Shown piece after piece: positions 34,199 through 46,052 of a stretch of 64,000 bases of DNA. The notes under the pieces are model-generated. The model was not told the origin of the DNA. It worked only from the letters and a program-made list of their open reading frames with translations, and searched no databases. A program made the translations under genes and the position numbers. How positions within the stretch are numbered: position 1 is the stretch's first letter; the number at the start of each line of letters is the position of its first letter. The DNA comes from Stemphylium vesicarium (lineage: Eukaryota; Ascomycota; Dothideomycetes; Pleosporales; Pleosporaceae): NCBI GenBank assembly GCA_004380135.1, contig QXCR01000062.1, positions 1 through 64,000 on the forward strand, written 5' to 3'.

Positions 34199-36814
34199 AT
34201 GTCACTCCTTCAAAACGAAGAGTAAGCGCTTATTGCTTCGTGTCGCATTCGCAAGCCAACTGACGTCCGCAGTTTCGTGCTATACCAGCTTCGGACCGCC
34301 TATCTTTCCTCGATCAAGGATGGAGTGGGAGAGCGACTGATCAATGTCGACTCCAGCGTCTTGAATAACCCCGCCTTCCGTGCTGCGGGCTGGGCTCCAA
34401 ACGCATCCGACATCAAGCGCACCTACTCCCCGCCCATTCCCACTGCCATTACCTCCGAATACTTCCAGGCTCCCCGTTCGGCTGGACTAAAGTCACCAGA
34501 AGGATTTGGCGACGATGAAGAGGAGGGCGGCATGGTGACTGGAGGGGGGAGCACAGACACAGTGGGACCTACGTTGAATGCGAAGCGCAGGCGGAGGAAG
34601 GAGCAGCTGGAAGAGGACGATAGCAGTGACCTCAGCGACGAGAGCGACGACGATGACGATGCGCAGAGGTAGGGAATATCACGGGGGAAGTATCAAGCTG
34701 ACAGTCGCAGACCCGCCAACCAGATCAAGTTTACAAAGATGCCGCTACGAACGCGCTCGGGGTCGTCGCCTGTGCCTGGATCAGCTCTGCGCAATGAGCT
34801 TGCAGAGGCTGGGGAGGGCCCTTCGCTTTTGATCACATCCCCATCGCGACCGTCGGATGATATTCCACGTAGAGGGTCGCTACCCACAGTAGATTCAGCC
34901 AAGGGACGGCCGAGGAGAGATACCATTACCAGCAGCGAAATGTCGTCGGAAAATGAATTCGACAATTCGTCCTTCAAGAAGAGACGGGTCAACCCACGAA
35001 AGGCTACTGCTACGAGCCAGATGCTTTCACAACGGATAGATGAGGATGGATCACGCGCGCGTCTTGAAGCCCTGGACGAAGGAAATGAGTCCGACGACTC
35101 TTTGACCTCTGAATTCTCCGGCTCTGATGAGAGCGCTTCTCTTATTGGCGCAGGTGGTGACCCTCTGGATTCTTCTCCCGCAGGCGGCGACCTTCCCACC
35201 ATGCCTGGCCTGACACCGTTCCAGAATATGTCGCCGAAGAAGAGAAAGGAGCCGCTTCAGCCGACCCTACAAGCCCTGCCCCCACCGCGGCCGATCAGCT
35301 TCGTATTGCCAGTAAGCGCCTTGACCCAGGCACTTCGGGCGAAGGAGCAGAAGCCATCGAACCCGTTACAGCGCTTCGCAATGTGGAATGCCGCTAGTGA
35401 AGCTCAGCAAAACCCTCTATACATCAAACTATACTGTCCGTTTTCGTCAAAGGCATCGAAGCCTATCGAGCTGCTGATTAGAAAGTTCAACGACAAGGGG
35501 GAGGGTCCGACAGTGGCGGAGGCTATTGGATACGCATTACACCGGTATCAAGAGGAGAAGCTGGAACCGCCATTGACGGGAGAGCAAACAAACGTCAATC
35601 GCTGGGTCATGCGCATGTACGATGATGGCGAGGTTGACGACGAGTTTCCGCCGTTGACGAGGAATAAGCCTTTGAAGGACTTTGCATCTAACAACGCTCG
35701 CGGCATGAGGCCCCGTGCGCGAGACAAGCCCTGGGATGAATTTGCGCTGGTCGAAGCAACACAGCGGGAGTTTGGGGAAAACGAGAAGCTCACGCCGATA
35801 TACAGCCAGGAAGCCGCCAGTGCTGCCGCAACAGAAATCGAAACCCCTGACGGTGTTGAAGAGAAGGAGGAGAAGAGGCCTGTAAAACCAATTCCGAGCC
35901 GCGCGAAGAGCTTCCGCAATCCCATCACAGGTCCCTCTTTCGCCCCGACTGCGACGCGAAAAGACACCAGCAACCTCGCAGACGTCCCGAAAGTACCCCA
36001 GTCGCATGCCGCTAGCCGGACTGGAGCCCCCAAGACCGTCAACATCCATTTTACTGATGAAAATTTCAACACCAAACACTTTTCCCTGCCTTGCACGACC
36101 GACACGTATATTGCGGATCTATTCGACCAAGTCTGTCATGAGTTACGGCTCGAGAAGGCGCTATATATCTTGAAAGTAAGCGGCAGCACCACGGTCGCTC
36201 CACCCGACCGCACTGTAGAGGCATTGGACACGCGGATGGACCTCGATCTCGTACGCCGCCGCTATGTGGGTGACGGCGTCTTTGGACTAGCAGGATCCCC
36301 CGGCTCCTCATCGCCCAATGCGCCGCTCATCATCAGCACCGGCGGGGCGCCCAAGAAGACGAAGAAAGGCGACCGCACCCACGCCGCCGTCTCCGGCCAA
36401 GGCCTCATCCACCCGCTCGCCAGAAACGCAGATTCCGGCGCCCTCGCCCTCACATCTACAAACTACTACCGTCGCTATGCCGTCCTCCGCAAGCAGCCTA
36501 TGTCTTTTGCATCCTCGACATCGCGTATCCTCGCCCTCGACAACGAGTACATTCACATTATGCCCGGCGAGTCCAAGACGGGGGCGCGCGGCGGCTTCGG
36601 CGTTGAAGGTCAGGGCAAGACGACGACTGTTCATTTCAGCAGTGTAGTGGGAAGCAAGGTGTCGAAGAAACACCCCAAGATGTTCCGCGTTATCGTGTTT
36701 AAAGAGAGGGAGACGAAGCGGTATGACTTTGAGGCGCAGAGTGTGGATGAGGCGGTGGAGATTGTGCGGGAGATTAAGAGGGGGATTGAGCGGTTTCAGG
36801 AGGGGATAGTGTAG
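34199..36814 (+). CDS. TORC2 subunit Sin1/Avo1
   Basis: Three exons, 34199-34221, 34273-34668 and 34711-36814, give 840 residues. The first exon encodes only MSLLQNE plus two bases; the splice leads into FVLYQLRTAYLSSIKDGVGERLI, the conserved Sin1 N-terminus. An acidic Ser/Asp segment ends exon 2. The CRIM domain lies at about residues 355-465 (LYIKLYCPFSSKASKPIELLIRKF, NRWVMRMYDDGEVDDEFPP) and recruits AGC-kinase substrates. A Ras-binding-like ubiquitin fold begins near residue 580 (KTVNIHFTDENFNTKHFSL). A PH domain occupies about 720-836 (YYRRYAVLRKQPMSF to VREIKRGIERFQ) and binds membrane phosphoinositides. In fungi TORC2 controls actin, cell-wall integrity and sphingolipid synthesis through Ypk kinases. 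All three domains are complete. Confidence 0.95.
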
Positions 36815-36924
36815 GGGGGTGTAGAGCAGGTGGTTATGATACGTGCATGCCCTCTTTTCGATCACTTTTACAATCTCAGGGAGCAACATAAAGTCTGCAG
36901 TATGTACTCTTTTGCAGCATGTAC

Positions 36925-39800
36925 TTTGTTCCACATCTTTTTATCAAGTCTTGCATTGCCAGGTCATTTTCAAGTATAGAAATGATCAAATATGTCAATT
37001 TCAGCACCGGGACGAAGGCCACACATAATCCGTCTGCCTGCGATTTCAGTCCAGTGCTGCAGACTCTGAGAGAACAGAACACAGCAGAACAGACATGATG
37101 TCCTTTTTACTGGCTTTTGGGTCTCTGCACTCTCCACATGGGCAGGTGGATCGCAGTTCTTGGAGAAAATAGGATATTTAGTGTAGAGATTGAAGTGTTA
37201 CAATAATAAGGGCAAGCCCTAGGTAGAAGGCAGCAGAACAAACATATCGACTCCCTCGTCATTTTTTCAGTGTCCGCGCTCTCCACATGCACGAGAGAGT
37301 CGCAACTTTTAGAGAAAAAAGGATATTTAGTGTAGAGATGCAAGTGTCGTAGAGAGGGAAGGAGGTGTTGAAGTGGACAAAGTAGAGAGGCCATAAAGGG
37401 TTGATAGTAAGTTTTTAGCCTCAGCGGTGGTCCACATGTACAGGTTATCAAGTCTTTTGAATGTAGTGGAAGGTTTTGGAGGAAGAATGTTTGGTGCAGT
37501 AGTGGAACAGTTTCGGCAGAGCACAGCAGAGAGAACATTCAGGAAATGCGTTTGGTTTTTGATTTTCGTGGTCTTCACATGTACGACCAGATTATGGCTT
37601 TTGAAGAAAGTAAGAGTTTAGGTAGAACAGGACAAAGAGAGCATAGCATAGATAGCGCTTTATTTTCAGTCATCCGGCTTTCTCCCATATCTGTCAAGAC
37701 TTCGATTTTCGAAAAACTTGAATACTCCAGGTCATCGATTTGGAAACTGTTCTTTCTTGTGGCGGAAGTGTTTAAACAGAGACGGCAGGGCAAACATGAA
37801 CCTTACATGTCAGCTTTTCGGCCACTGTGCTCTTCCATGTGTTTTGAGATCAATGTTTTTAAAGAGAGAGGGGGGGAAGAAAACAGCTGGAAATTTTGCA
37901 GGAAGAGTGTTGAATTGATTGATAGAGCTACTCAACCAGAAGACGGCAGAGAACCCATAAGTAAGCTGGATAGTCTTTTAAATCCTCCCGCTCTCCCACA
38001 CACAAGGTTGGCGACACGAATTTTGGAAGAATCAGGAGTTTTAAAGTAAAGACGCTGATATCGGTGAAACTCCTGTTAAGGGTGGTAGGTGGATGTTTAT
38101 ATAGCTAGCGAGTCCACGCGAACTCTCTCCGGACATCATGGATACCTGATCTCCATTCTTCTCTGCATGACCTGCATAATTCGCATTTTTCGGCATGAGA
38201 TTTTTGCTCAAGAAATTTACCAACGAGTAGTGACCTTGGTCGTAGTCACAAACTGTCTGCCTTTCGTTTTCAGTTTCAAATTTCTTTAGAACCGGCTTCT
38301 TCCACTCTATGCCACATTTTGGGGTTGATTTATTTGATTCCAAGAACAGAAGTAGAGTTGATTGTAGGAAGAGTACAGCTCCACGGTTGACAGAGTCTAT
38401 ATAGCCCCCGGGATGCTGGGTCGAAACACATGCAAAGCCGAAACGAATTTTGTTAGAGACTCGAAGAACGGGCGACGTCCACCCCATCAAGTGCGATTGA
38501 AGGTCTTTTTAGTATTTCAATTTCAGAAGAAAGTGAAGTATAGAGGAAGTAGAAGAGAAGAACGACAGAAGAGAGGATTTATAACAGTTGAGGATCCAGA
38601 GTCGCGACATGGGTCGAACGTGATAGTGTTTTTGAAAGTGCAGGACACAACTGCTGTCAATAGAGCTTTCAATAAAAATTTCAACGTGTATGTTTAAGAG
38701 AGGTAAAGAGAAGAAGACACAGAGTCGGAGCAAACATAATAGCGATCGACAGGTGCGTTGTCTTCTATGTGTAGTCCTTATCGCAACGCCCATGTTGTCT
38801 TTTTAATATGCCCTCACTTTCTTAAGCTAACATAAAGAAATCTGTTATATTTTTTGTTCCGCAGTAAAACCTTCTGTTTGAAGATAGCAAAGAGGGAAAA
38901 GAGTAGAGACGAGCACATCTAAGTTAAGTTTTGATCTTTGTAGAGATCCGCCAGATCATGAACCCCTTTGCGGTATCTTTCAGTTAAAAAGTATAGAATG
39001 GGAGTGTAGCAGAAAGGATTGCAGCGAGGGAAGGACGAAAGCTTTGTATCGGCGGCGACGCGGATTTCGGCGCGAGTACAGCGTGGGAGATTTAAACACG
39101 TGGAAGAGGCGCAGAGAGAGAGCGCGCAGACATACTACTCTTCCATTCCATTTTTTTTTCAGGTCGAAGGGAACTTACCTCGAGGGCGAAAGACATGCAA
39201 GGTTCATCCTTATCTTTTAATAAAAGCTCCAATCTTTCGTGGAGGAGAAGATGTAACCATGTGACTAGGGTCACATGATATCCTATTGTAGCAGGCACTG
39301 CCTGGTGGGCAAATGCACTTACCTCTGAGCTGAGAGCTCCTGTACACGAATATCTCAACACGACAATAGATAGCAATACAATCATTGATTCACAGCCTCC
39401 AACCCGACACTGCTCATGCAGTTACAGAAGAAGACATTGGAGTAGTCCTAAGCGGTACTTTTATACCCACCCTCACATTCAAACCCACCGCCAGAGAAGC
39501 TCACGCTTATGAACTAGTGTGCTTTTTTATCTCATCGCCCTTTTTAGATAACGGACGCGGTCCTTCTCCCAGAATGCACGCTTCATAGTGTTTCAGCACG
39601 CCCAGATGGAAATGCAAGGTAGAAAGCGGACGCAGAAGGCGGAGACACACATTCGACGGCTTTAGGTGAATTTTAGACACGCACATATCGTCGTACGCCA
39701 TTGGTTTTAAGAGAGGATAGAAAAGGCAGAAGGCGGAAGCGGAGACATAGTCTTTTTGCTGGCGAATCTCAGGCACGCACATTTGTTTTCTGTCTCTAGC
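36925..39800. repeat. Tract of strongly diverged tandem repeats, AT-rich, non-coding
   Basis: A recurring core can be aligned by eye. It reads AGACAT or AACAAACAT, a T-rich stretch, CTGGCTTTT, then CTCTCCACATG, and about 20-25 bases later TTTTGGAGAA followed in two copies by GGATATTTAGTGTAGAGAT. Copies of the CACATG part start near 36931, 37134, 37283, 37432, 37575, 37832 and 37995, mostly 145-160 bp apart. Clear relatives of the upstream part lie near 38730, 39640 and 39745. No unit encodes a conserved peptide, and open frames switch from copy to copy. It is not RIP-type TA-rich DNA. The function is unknown. It may be an old satellite or minisatellite, or a repeat-containing non-coding transcript. 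Confidence 0.6.
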
Positions 39801-40247
39801 ATTTTATTGATAAATAGAAAGGCTTTATGATGTGAAGAGAAGAAGGTCTGGGGACGCAGAAGAAAGGAGGTTTATATACACTACCGACCTACTCACGTGC
39901 CATTCACCCTCAAATAAATAAACAAAAAAGGACAAGGACGGCACGGAAATGTGTAGGATCGCTGCAATTCCGTCGTAGACGCAGATTGGATTAACGTGGA
40001 CATAAGCACCCCTTCTCCCTTCCTCTCTTACTCTCTCTCCTTACCACAACTCTACCTTCCACTCTTGATTGAAAATACGAGTTGAACAAGCCCATGTCTA
40101 AAACACAGATCCCATGTCTTTTCCCCTCGAGCTTTGGAACCAGTAAATTAAGAACGGACAAAGAAGGCACATGTGGACGCGGCAAACGCGTGTAAATTGA
40201 AGAAAGGAAGCAGTCATGGACCTGGACGAGTGGTTATAAAAGGAAAA

Positions 40248-40283
<36 letters not shown>

Positions 40284-40476
40284 CCAGTGATGGAGTGTGA
40301 AAAATGATACGTCAATCGTGCCATGTGCCTTCCCCTCTTCTTGCCTTTATCACATAAAAATCACCACATTTCCAAAGGCAGTGTTCGCAACACTTGTCAA
40401 ATTTCATGTCCTCCTCCTCTCCCTCTCCCTCAAAGCTCTGAAACAATTTCCATCTCCCTCCCATCCACAATCCCCA
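39801..40476. other. Intergenic between repeat tract and SGNH esterase
   Basis: AT-rich DNA grading into the CT-rich 3' flank of the esterase gene. It contains the AC microsatellite listed separately. No gene is seen. Confidence 0.4.
40250..40279. repeat. (AC)15 dinucleotide microsatellite
   Basis: An uninterrupted AC run of about 30 bp, preceded by an A tract. It is likely polymorphic in length. Confidence 0.95.
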
Positions 40477-41840
40477 CTACCACCCCCAACTAAACTCATC
40501 AGCACCCCCTTCCCACTCGCCAAAAACCTCCAGCGGAAACCTCTCCGCAATATACGCATACCCCTGCGGTCCCGGATGCAAATAATCCCCACTATCATAC
40601 TCCGGCGCAAGTTGACTGGGCATTTCAGGGTTGGCCAAAAACCCATCAAAGTCCACAACAGCATCAAAGACCCCACTCGTCCGAATAAACTCATTAACCC
40701 TTCCCCTCGTCCTCTCGCGCTCAGGATCACTGTACGGCTGGCCAGTGAAATTCGCGGGGGCGCTGAACGGGGTTATTGTCGCCCCGAAACAGGGGATGCC
40801 GTGGGCGTGGATCAGCGTCACCATTTGCTTGTACGCTTGAACTAGGCGCTGGTAGATTTCTTCTTGAGCAGCGGGTGTCGGGGCTGCGACGCCGATGTCG
40901 TTTACGCCTTCGAAAATCATGGCATACCGGACGCCCGGGTGCGCGAGGATGTCGCGGTCGATGCGGCCGAAGGCGTTCGGGCCCAGGCCGTCGGCGAGGA
41001 TGCGGTTCCCGCCTGCGGCGAGGTTGCCGATGGAGATGTGTTTTGTAGCAGGGTTCTTCTGCAGGCGTGCGAGGAGTTGGTCTGGCCAGCGGTTGTTTCG
41101 ATCAGGCGTGGAGCCGCGGCCGTCGGTTATGCTGTCCCCGATTATAAGGAGAGAGCCTGTCTGCGGTGGGACCCAGGCTTCGATGCTGGAGAGAAAGTAC
41201 CAGTGTGCTGCGGATTGCGTGGTGCTGTTTGTGATGGCGAGGCTGGCGGCGCTGGCGGCGTTGCCGAATTGCCACCAGCTTGTTGTTCGCGAGCCGGGGT
41301 GGCTGGTGATGCTATTTGTTTGCTGGCCGGAGGCGAGGTACATGGTTACGGTGATGATTTGCTGGGCTTTGATAGAGAAGTCGATGGGGTCGGATACAGC
41401 GAGGGCGCCGTTGGGGACGATGATTCCTGATTCGCCTCCGAAAGTAACCAACTGGACGGTATTGGCTTGGATTTGGTAGATGCCCGCGGTCTGGTTCATG
41501 GGAAGGGCAACCGTGACAGCGGTAATGGGAAGGTCAGATCCTCCAAAGACGTTTGAAAACTTGAGCCGGATCTGATGGGCGTCGGTTGTCATATACAGCG
41601 TTTGACGGACTGTGCTGTTCACAAAGACGGCGCCAGTTTGATTCTGAATGGTTAGATGTAGTAATAAAGACGAGACAGGATACTCACAAATGGAGCTGGA
41701 GGTAGATTCGCCGGCTCAGTAAGCTGTGGCATAGTTGCCCAAGCATCAACCCAGTGGCCATTGTCTGGGTCAGGATGAACCCTTTTACCCTGAACAGATG
41801 CTACGACGCCCACAAGCGCTACCAGTCTTGAAAAAATCAT
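40477..41840 (-). CDS. Secreted SGNH/GDSL hydrolase (esterase)
   Basis: Two exons, 41840-41688 and 41643-40477, with a 44-nt intron (GTGAGT donor, TCTAACC branch), give 439 residues. The N-terminus MIFSRLVALVGVVASVQG is a signal peptide. All SGNH blocks are present: GDSITDG with the nucleophile Ser222, the block II Gly in NLAAGGNR (about 262), FEGVNDIG with Asn299, and DYLHPGPQGY with Asp403 and His406. An N-terminal domain of about 200 residues with beta-strand character precedes the catalytic part, as in extracellular fungal GDSL esterases related to acetylxylan or rhamnogalacturonan acetylesterases. The exact substrate cannot be told. Long open frames on the other strand (40864-41479) are shadows caused by its GC-rich codons. 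Confidence 0.92.
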
Positions 41841-42321
41841 CTTGAGCGACAATACCGGACATCACACGTGGGAACCAGCATCTTTAATACCCGACGCATC
41901 CACGGGACCGAATTACGGCTAGAGGGAAGACTGCGAGGCTAACAGGAACCAATGCCGGCTCTGTTCCTGAACAGGTATCTGGGGTGCCGTTGTGGTGTGG
42001 GGATCTGCGGAGAAGCGCGGATAAATTGCACGGTCCGACCAAGCCCGGTTGGTGGGCGCGATTTTGCTTGCAACTTTTGTTTATCCATCGGCTGCAGACC
42101 GCGTAAACTACATGGTGACGTCGCGGGGACGGAGGTAATTGTTCCGAAAAAAACATGTATCCGTATTCATTGGTATCGTAACATCCATGCAAGCAAAGCG
42201 CATCATGCAAACAAAACGCCGCCCATGCAATGCTGGTAGATCCGTAGATCCCGTAGATGTGCGCCGTGTGATGAGTTGAGCGTGTCGCATCCATATCAGA
42301 CGTCGTATAACGCGAAATATC
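41841..42321. other. Intergenic; esterase promoter
   Basis: 481 bp upstream of the esterase and downstream of the NC2-alpha gene. No gene or clear element is recognised. Confidence 0.45.
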
Positions 42322-43031
42322 TCAAAAGTCCTCATCACTCTCAGCCTTCTTCTTCTTCCGACTCGACGTCTTCTTCTTCTTCCCATCCACATCCATGGCA
42401 TCGTTTTCGCTCTTCTCAGGCGCGTCGGCGACCTTGGATACGATTTCGTTCAAAAAGTCGAAGCGGTCGGTCTTGGTAATAGCCTGTTTAAGGTGAAGAG
42501 AGCCAACGCGCTTCGAGTTACGCGACTTTGCCTCGGCGGCGGCTTTGGTGACAAGAGAGATCATAAAGAGCTCCAGCGCTTTTGCTGCGAAAGAGTCAGC
42601 GCCATTTGCATGTGAAGACAAACGAGGTACGTACAAACTACAACCGGGGTGACCTGGGCGACCTTTCCAACGTCATCGTCGGCCTGCATAATGCGCTTTA
42701 TGCGCGCGACGGGAAAGTGGTTCTTGATGGTGATGCCATCCGTGTTGGGCGTGTCGGCCGCGTCTGGGATGGCTGGCACCGACGCGTCTGGCATGTAGTC
42801 GGCATCTTGCATGCTCTCCTCCTTGTTGACACCGCGAGGCATATAAGGCTGTGGCGCAGTGTGGCTCTGCAGGATCGCCGTCGGGTTGGGGGGAGGAAAG
42901 GGGGGTGCCAGGTGGGAGAGCGAGCCTGTATATGTTGGGGCTGGTGCTAGATACTGAGGCTGCTCGGCGGGATTGTGGTAGTAGGCAGAAGATAAATCTG
43001 GCGACGGTGGAGCCCAGGTATTGGTGTCCAT
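42322..43031 (-). CDS. Negative cofactor 2 alpha (DRAP1/Bur6-type histone-fold protein)
   Basis: Two exons, 43031-42635 and 42584-42322, with a 50-nt intron (GTACGT donor, CGCTGAC branch, CGCAG acceptor), give 219 residues. A Pro/Tyr/Gln-rich N-terminus of about 100 residues precedes the histone fold. Its motifs are HFPVARIKRIMQADDDVGKVAQVTPVVVSKALELFMISLV and, after the splice, SRNSKRVGSLHLKQAI with TDRFDFLNEIV. The RIKRIMQxDxDVGKV form and the FDFL motif match NC2-alpha better than Pol epsilon or CHRAC subunits. The C-terminus is Lys/Ser-rich and probably carries a nuclear signal. NC2-alpha pairs with Dr1/NC2-beta and binds TBP on promoters to control pre-initiation complex formation. Confidence 0.85.
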
Positions 43032-44359
43032 TGGGCGCGTTCTTGATATGACAGGGATTAGTACTGACGCTCGTTCTCGGGCGGTGTGTTGATTTCTGCC
43101 ACTGTGGCCGTCAAATCCGAAGAGCGGGGCATGCAGGTTTTATCTACTCTGCAAAGGGGGGCCTGGTCTGTGCTTTTCTGACGCAGCCTCCCGAACAAAA
43201 GCCCACGCCTCCGGACTCGACCCGTTCGTCAGCCTCGTCATTCACTCTTCTTTTTGGGAGGGTGAATGCGCGTGCGCCAAACAGTGGATGACGATAACGA
43301 GCACGCCAGAGATATGGCTCGCGACAAGCACAACAGCGTCGCGTGTCCCCCCGTTCCCCCGTTCGCAATGACGAAACCCGCCTGGACGCGTCTGCGGCTG
43401 TGGTTGATCGGCGCGCGGGGGCGGGAGTCACTGATGGTAATTACTTGATCTAATCTGACACTGTCGCACTCGCTTTGTTGACGCGGCGTTGGTGTTTCAT
43501 GTCGGAGATTCGTCGTGGGGACGCCACCTGCGCAGGAGAAGACTAGGGTGGTAAGAATAGTGCGGCCTGACCTTGTCGGTGCGTACTACCTAGGTACCTG
43601 TATAGTAGGAGCACTGTTAGTGTTGATAGTAGTAGCAAAATATTTGGGCTTCTGAATGCTAGGCCACACTTGCAAAACAGGGAGAAAATGCCATCATTAC
43701 TACATTTCCAGAGCTTTCACTAGTACGTTGTCTTGTTTCTACCACTGATACCTCCACGGTGTCAAGAACAGGCCTTACCCGTTGATCTCCTGTTCTGCCC
43801 AATATCCTATCCATATCTGAGCTGGCATTCTCTTTCAAGTTACGCATGCTTGCCCGCTTCTCCCTGTCTGGTGCTGACCATCGAGATGCTGGATTGAGAT
43901 CCAAGAAACAGTGAAAGACAGCTAAACGTTCATCCCGGTACAGGTGTCTGGACATCGCTGAGCTCCAAGGAAGAGCTCTCAGGGATGTACTGGTACGTTT
44001 GTGGCTGGGAATTGGTACAGTTTTTCCAAGTACGATACCTGCCTTGATCAATGAAGGTTGGGAGGATCGGTTTGGTCTAAACTGCACCATTCGATTCGAG
44101 TCTCACTCGTACCTGAAGTTTTAGGAAGGATAAGCAATGGTGGGCATTATGTTTTTGGTGGTCACTTCATTGTGCCTACAGTTTTGCGGGTGCGAGCGAG
44201 GAGCAGTGGTGCGCTTCCCACCTGAGATACATCAGTGAAAGTGAATGACCTGATTTAGCAGCGTACGGACACCACCCACAATCACCTCGCCTATATAAGT
44301 CTCCCTCACCCACCCACACTCGCCTATCGCACTCAAATTGCTTTCGTCGGCGTTTGAAC
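43032..44359. other. Intergenic; no gene recognised
   Basis: About 1.3 kb. The left end is the promoter of the NC2-alpha gene. A minus-strand open frame of 143 codons at 43659-44090 is rich in Arg and Ser, without motif, and I do not accept it. CTACCTAGGTACCT near 43590 is a short palindrome-like motif also found at 58440 and 63631. Confidence 0.4.
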
Positions 44360-44399
44360 AGCCCTCGCTCTGCTCTTCACTTGCTTGACAGCGACTTGA

Positions 44400-44900
44400 G
44401 CAACACTGCTCAATTCGACGCCCGATACCCGCCTCATTAGCCCCGGTAAGATCACTGCTACAACGGAGGGCCATCGCTTCATCCTAGAATCTGCCGACAC
44501 AGCCAGTGTGAATATCTCCAAGGTCAAGTTCCACAGTGCAGCTCTTCGCGATCCAATGTTGCACCAGCTTCCTCCGCCACTGATGGATGTGTCTGACCAG
44601 AGCGATGACGGCGATGACAACGACAGTCTCACCATCCTCCATCATCAAGTCCCCAGCCGTAGTCCTCGACGAGGAAGACGACGAAACCATGGTTGACCCA
44701 GACACCTCCTCCCAAGCAAATATAGACCACTCAAGATACTGGAAGCTCGTAGACCGTCTAGACGAAGACAGCTGGTCCCCGTTGATAACAATCGCCTACG
44801 AAGACGAGCTCAAGACAGAATCGACATATATCAGGGGCGTCAGTAACAAGGCATGGATGCTAGCCGCAGACGAAGCCCTAGCTACGATGATCCCGCCGTC
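44400..44900 (+). pseudogene. Protein-like frames upstream of the orphan gene, shifted twice
   Basis: Three successive reading frames look coding by composition. One runs to about 44640 (ITATTEGHRFILESADTASVN, PPPLMDVSDQSDDGDD). A second runs from about 44625 to 44904 (acidic, then SRYWKLVDRLDEDSWSPLITIAYEDEL and KAWMLAADEALA). The third continues into the gene at 44853. No GT-AG introns of usable length lie at the two switches. The pieces therefore look like the 5' part of one gene carrying two small insertions or deletions, or like sequence errors. The alternative is a chance open leader with the true start at 44853. Confidence 0.35.
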
Positions 44901-45938
44901 TTGAAAGCAATCAGCACTCGCGATGGGAATTTGCCTCAGCTAAACGCAACCAACGCCGCCGTCGCCAACGTCCTCGATCGATACCAGAAGCGAAGCGAAG
45001 AGCAAGCGACAGTGTACATCTCGTGTCTACCCCTGGGTCCAGACCGGAAGCTGTTGACGCCCAAACAGGCGGATTATCTGGCGCAACATGCGCTCCACTA
45101 CGCTGAACAGATTCCCGCGCACGCTGGTGACGCTTTCAAGATCGACAAGGCGATTGATGGCAAAGGAGGTCCCGACCAGGCTGCATGCTTTGCCGGCGCA
45201 CGACGCTACCTCCAGACCGGTGCGAAAGCCATCGATCCAACCCGAAGGCACCAGCTGAAGACCTTCGCGCGCGCTCTATCAAAGGAAACACAAGACTTCC
45301 GTACCCAGAAGAAGCCCCTGATATCACTCATGCAGTACATCAGCTACGCCCCAGTCGCCAAACTCCATCTAGCAGCGACCCCCGAAAACAAGACTGCAGG
45401 CTCCCGCACAAAATGGCTCTGCATCTTCGCCCAAGCCGTTCTCCGTGCTATGGGACGTAAGCCGCAGTTCGAATCCTTCGCCATCAGCCTCATCAACGAC
45501 GAACCCGACGCCCCAGTCGCAGAAATGGTCCTCACGCGTCTCTCGCACGCTTACTACTTCGCCGGCGGCTTCAACATCTCCCAATCCGGATCCAGTCTCG
45601 CCAGCATTAAGCTCCAGAACTTGACGGAGAAGAAGCGCAAGGAATATTGTGATGCAAACGTGGCATGGGTAAAGAACCCTGCCAATACAGGCTACCGCCT
45701 CAACCAGGAGCTTGAGCTTGAGCGCCGCCACAGGTACAAGAAGTCTTCTTTTGGCAGAATGATTGCGGAGAGGATGGCAAAGTTACAGAAGTGCAGGGAT
45801 GAGGTGCATGAAATGGACAAGGATGTGGAGGAGACGATGGAGGACATGAACGAGGAGCGTTGGCGGAAATTGTTCCCGGAGCAGTTGAAAGGCTTGTACT
45901 TTACCAAAAACCACGTCGAGATGCACAAGCACTTGTGA
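44853..45938 (+). CDS. Orphan protein, possibly the C-terminal part of a longer frameshifted gene
   Basis: An open frame of 361 residues begins MDASRRRSPSYDDPAV. I recognise no family. The protein is largely helical by composition. A central part (residues about 130-230, LISLMQYISYAPVAKLHL, FAQAVLRAMGRKPQFE) is followed by a basic region and a C-terminal stretch of charged heptads (RMAKLQKCRDEVHEMDKDVEETMEDM) likely to form a coiled coil. Composition is clearly coding-like with no stop for more than 1 kb. The ATG at 44853 overlaps another protein-like frame, so the real N-terminus may lie upstream across a frameshift near 44885. It is the nearest gene to the Fot1-type transposon, 106 bp from its left end. 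Confidence 0.65.
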   Translation: MDASRRRSPSYDDPAVLKAISTRDGNLPQLNATNAAVANVLDRYQKRSEEQATVYISCLPLGPDRKLLTPKQADYLAQHALHYAEQIPAHAGDAFKIDKAIDGKGGPDQAACFAGARRYLQTGAKAIDPTRRHQLKTFARALSKETQDFRTQKKPLISLMQYISYAPVAKLHLAATPENKTAGSRTKWLCIFAQAVLRAMGRKPQFESFAISLINDEPDAPVAEMVLTRLSHAYYFAGGFNISQSGSSLASIKLQNLTEKKRKEYCDANVAWVKNPANTGYRLNQELELERRHRYKKSSFGRMIAERMAKLQKCRDEVHEMDKDVEETMEDMNEERWRKLFPEQLKGLYFTKNHVEMHKHL

Positions 45939-46052
45939 GAGTGTGCGAGATGGGCTTGACTTGTTAGTGTAGACGACAAGTAGGATGTACTGTACACATC
46001 CGCGGTCTCGTATGCCACGTGTCATGCAACGTGCGGGATCAGTACAGCAAAT

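Noticed and set aside
37327..38697. Several open frames of 80-167 codons inside the repeat tract, on both strands
   Set aside because: They are not conserved between repeat units and change frame from copy to copy, so they are not genes.
40249..40280. Possible CRISPR-like or regulatory array at the AC repeat
   Set aside because: It is a plain dinucleotide microsatellite in a eukaryotic genome. No CRISPR features occur anywhere in the window.
40864..41479. Two long plus-strand frames opposite the SGNH esterase
   Set aside because: They are shadows of its GC-rich codons. The minus strand has all catalytic motifs.
43659..44090. Minus-strand open frame of 143 codons
   Set aside because: Arg/Ser-rich without motif. 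Possibly a fragment of something older but not supportable.
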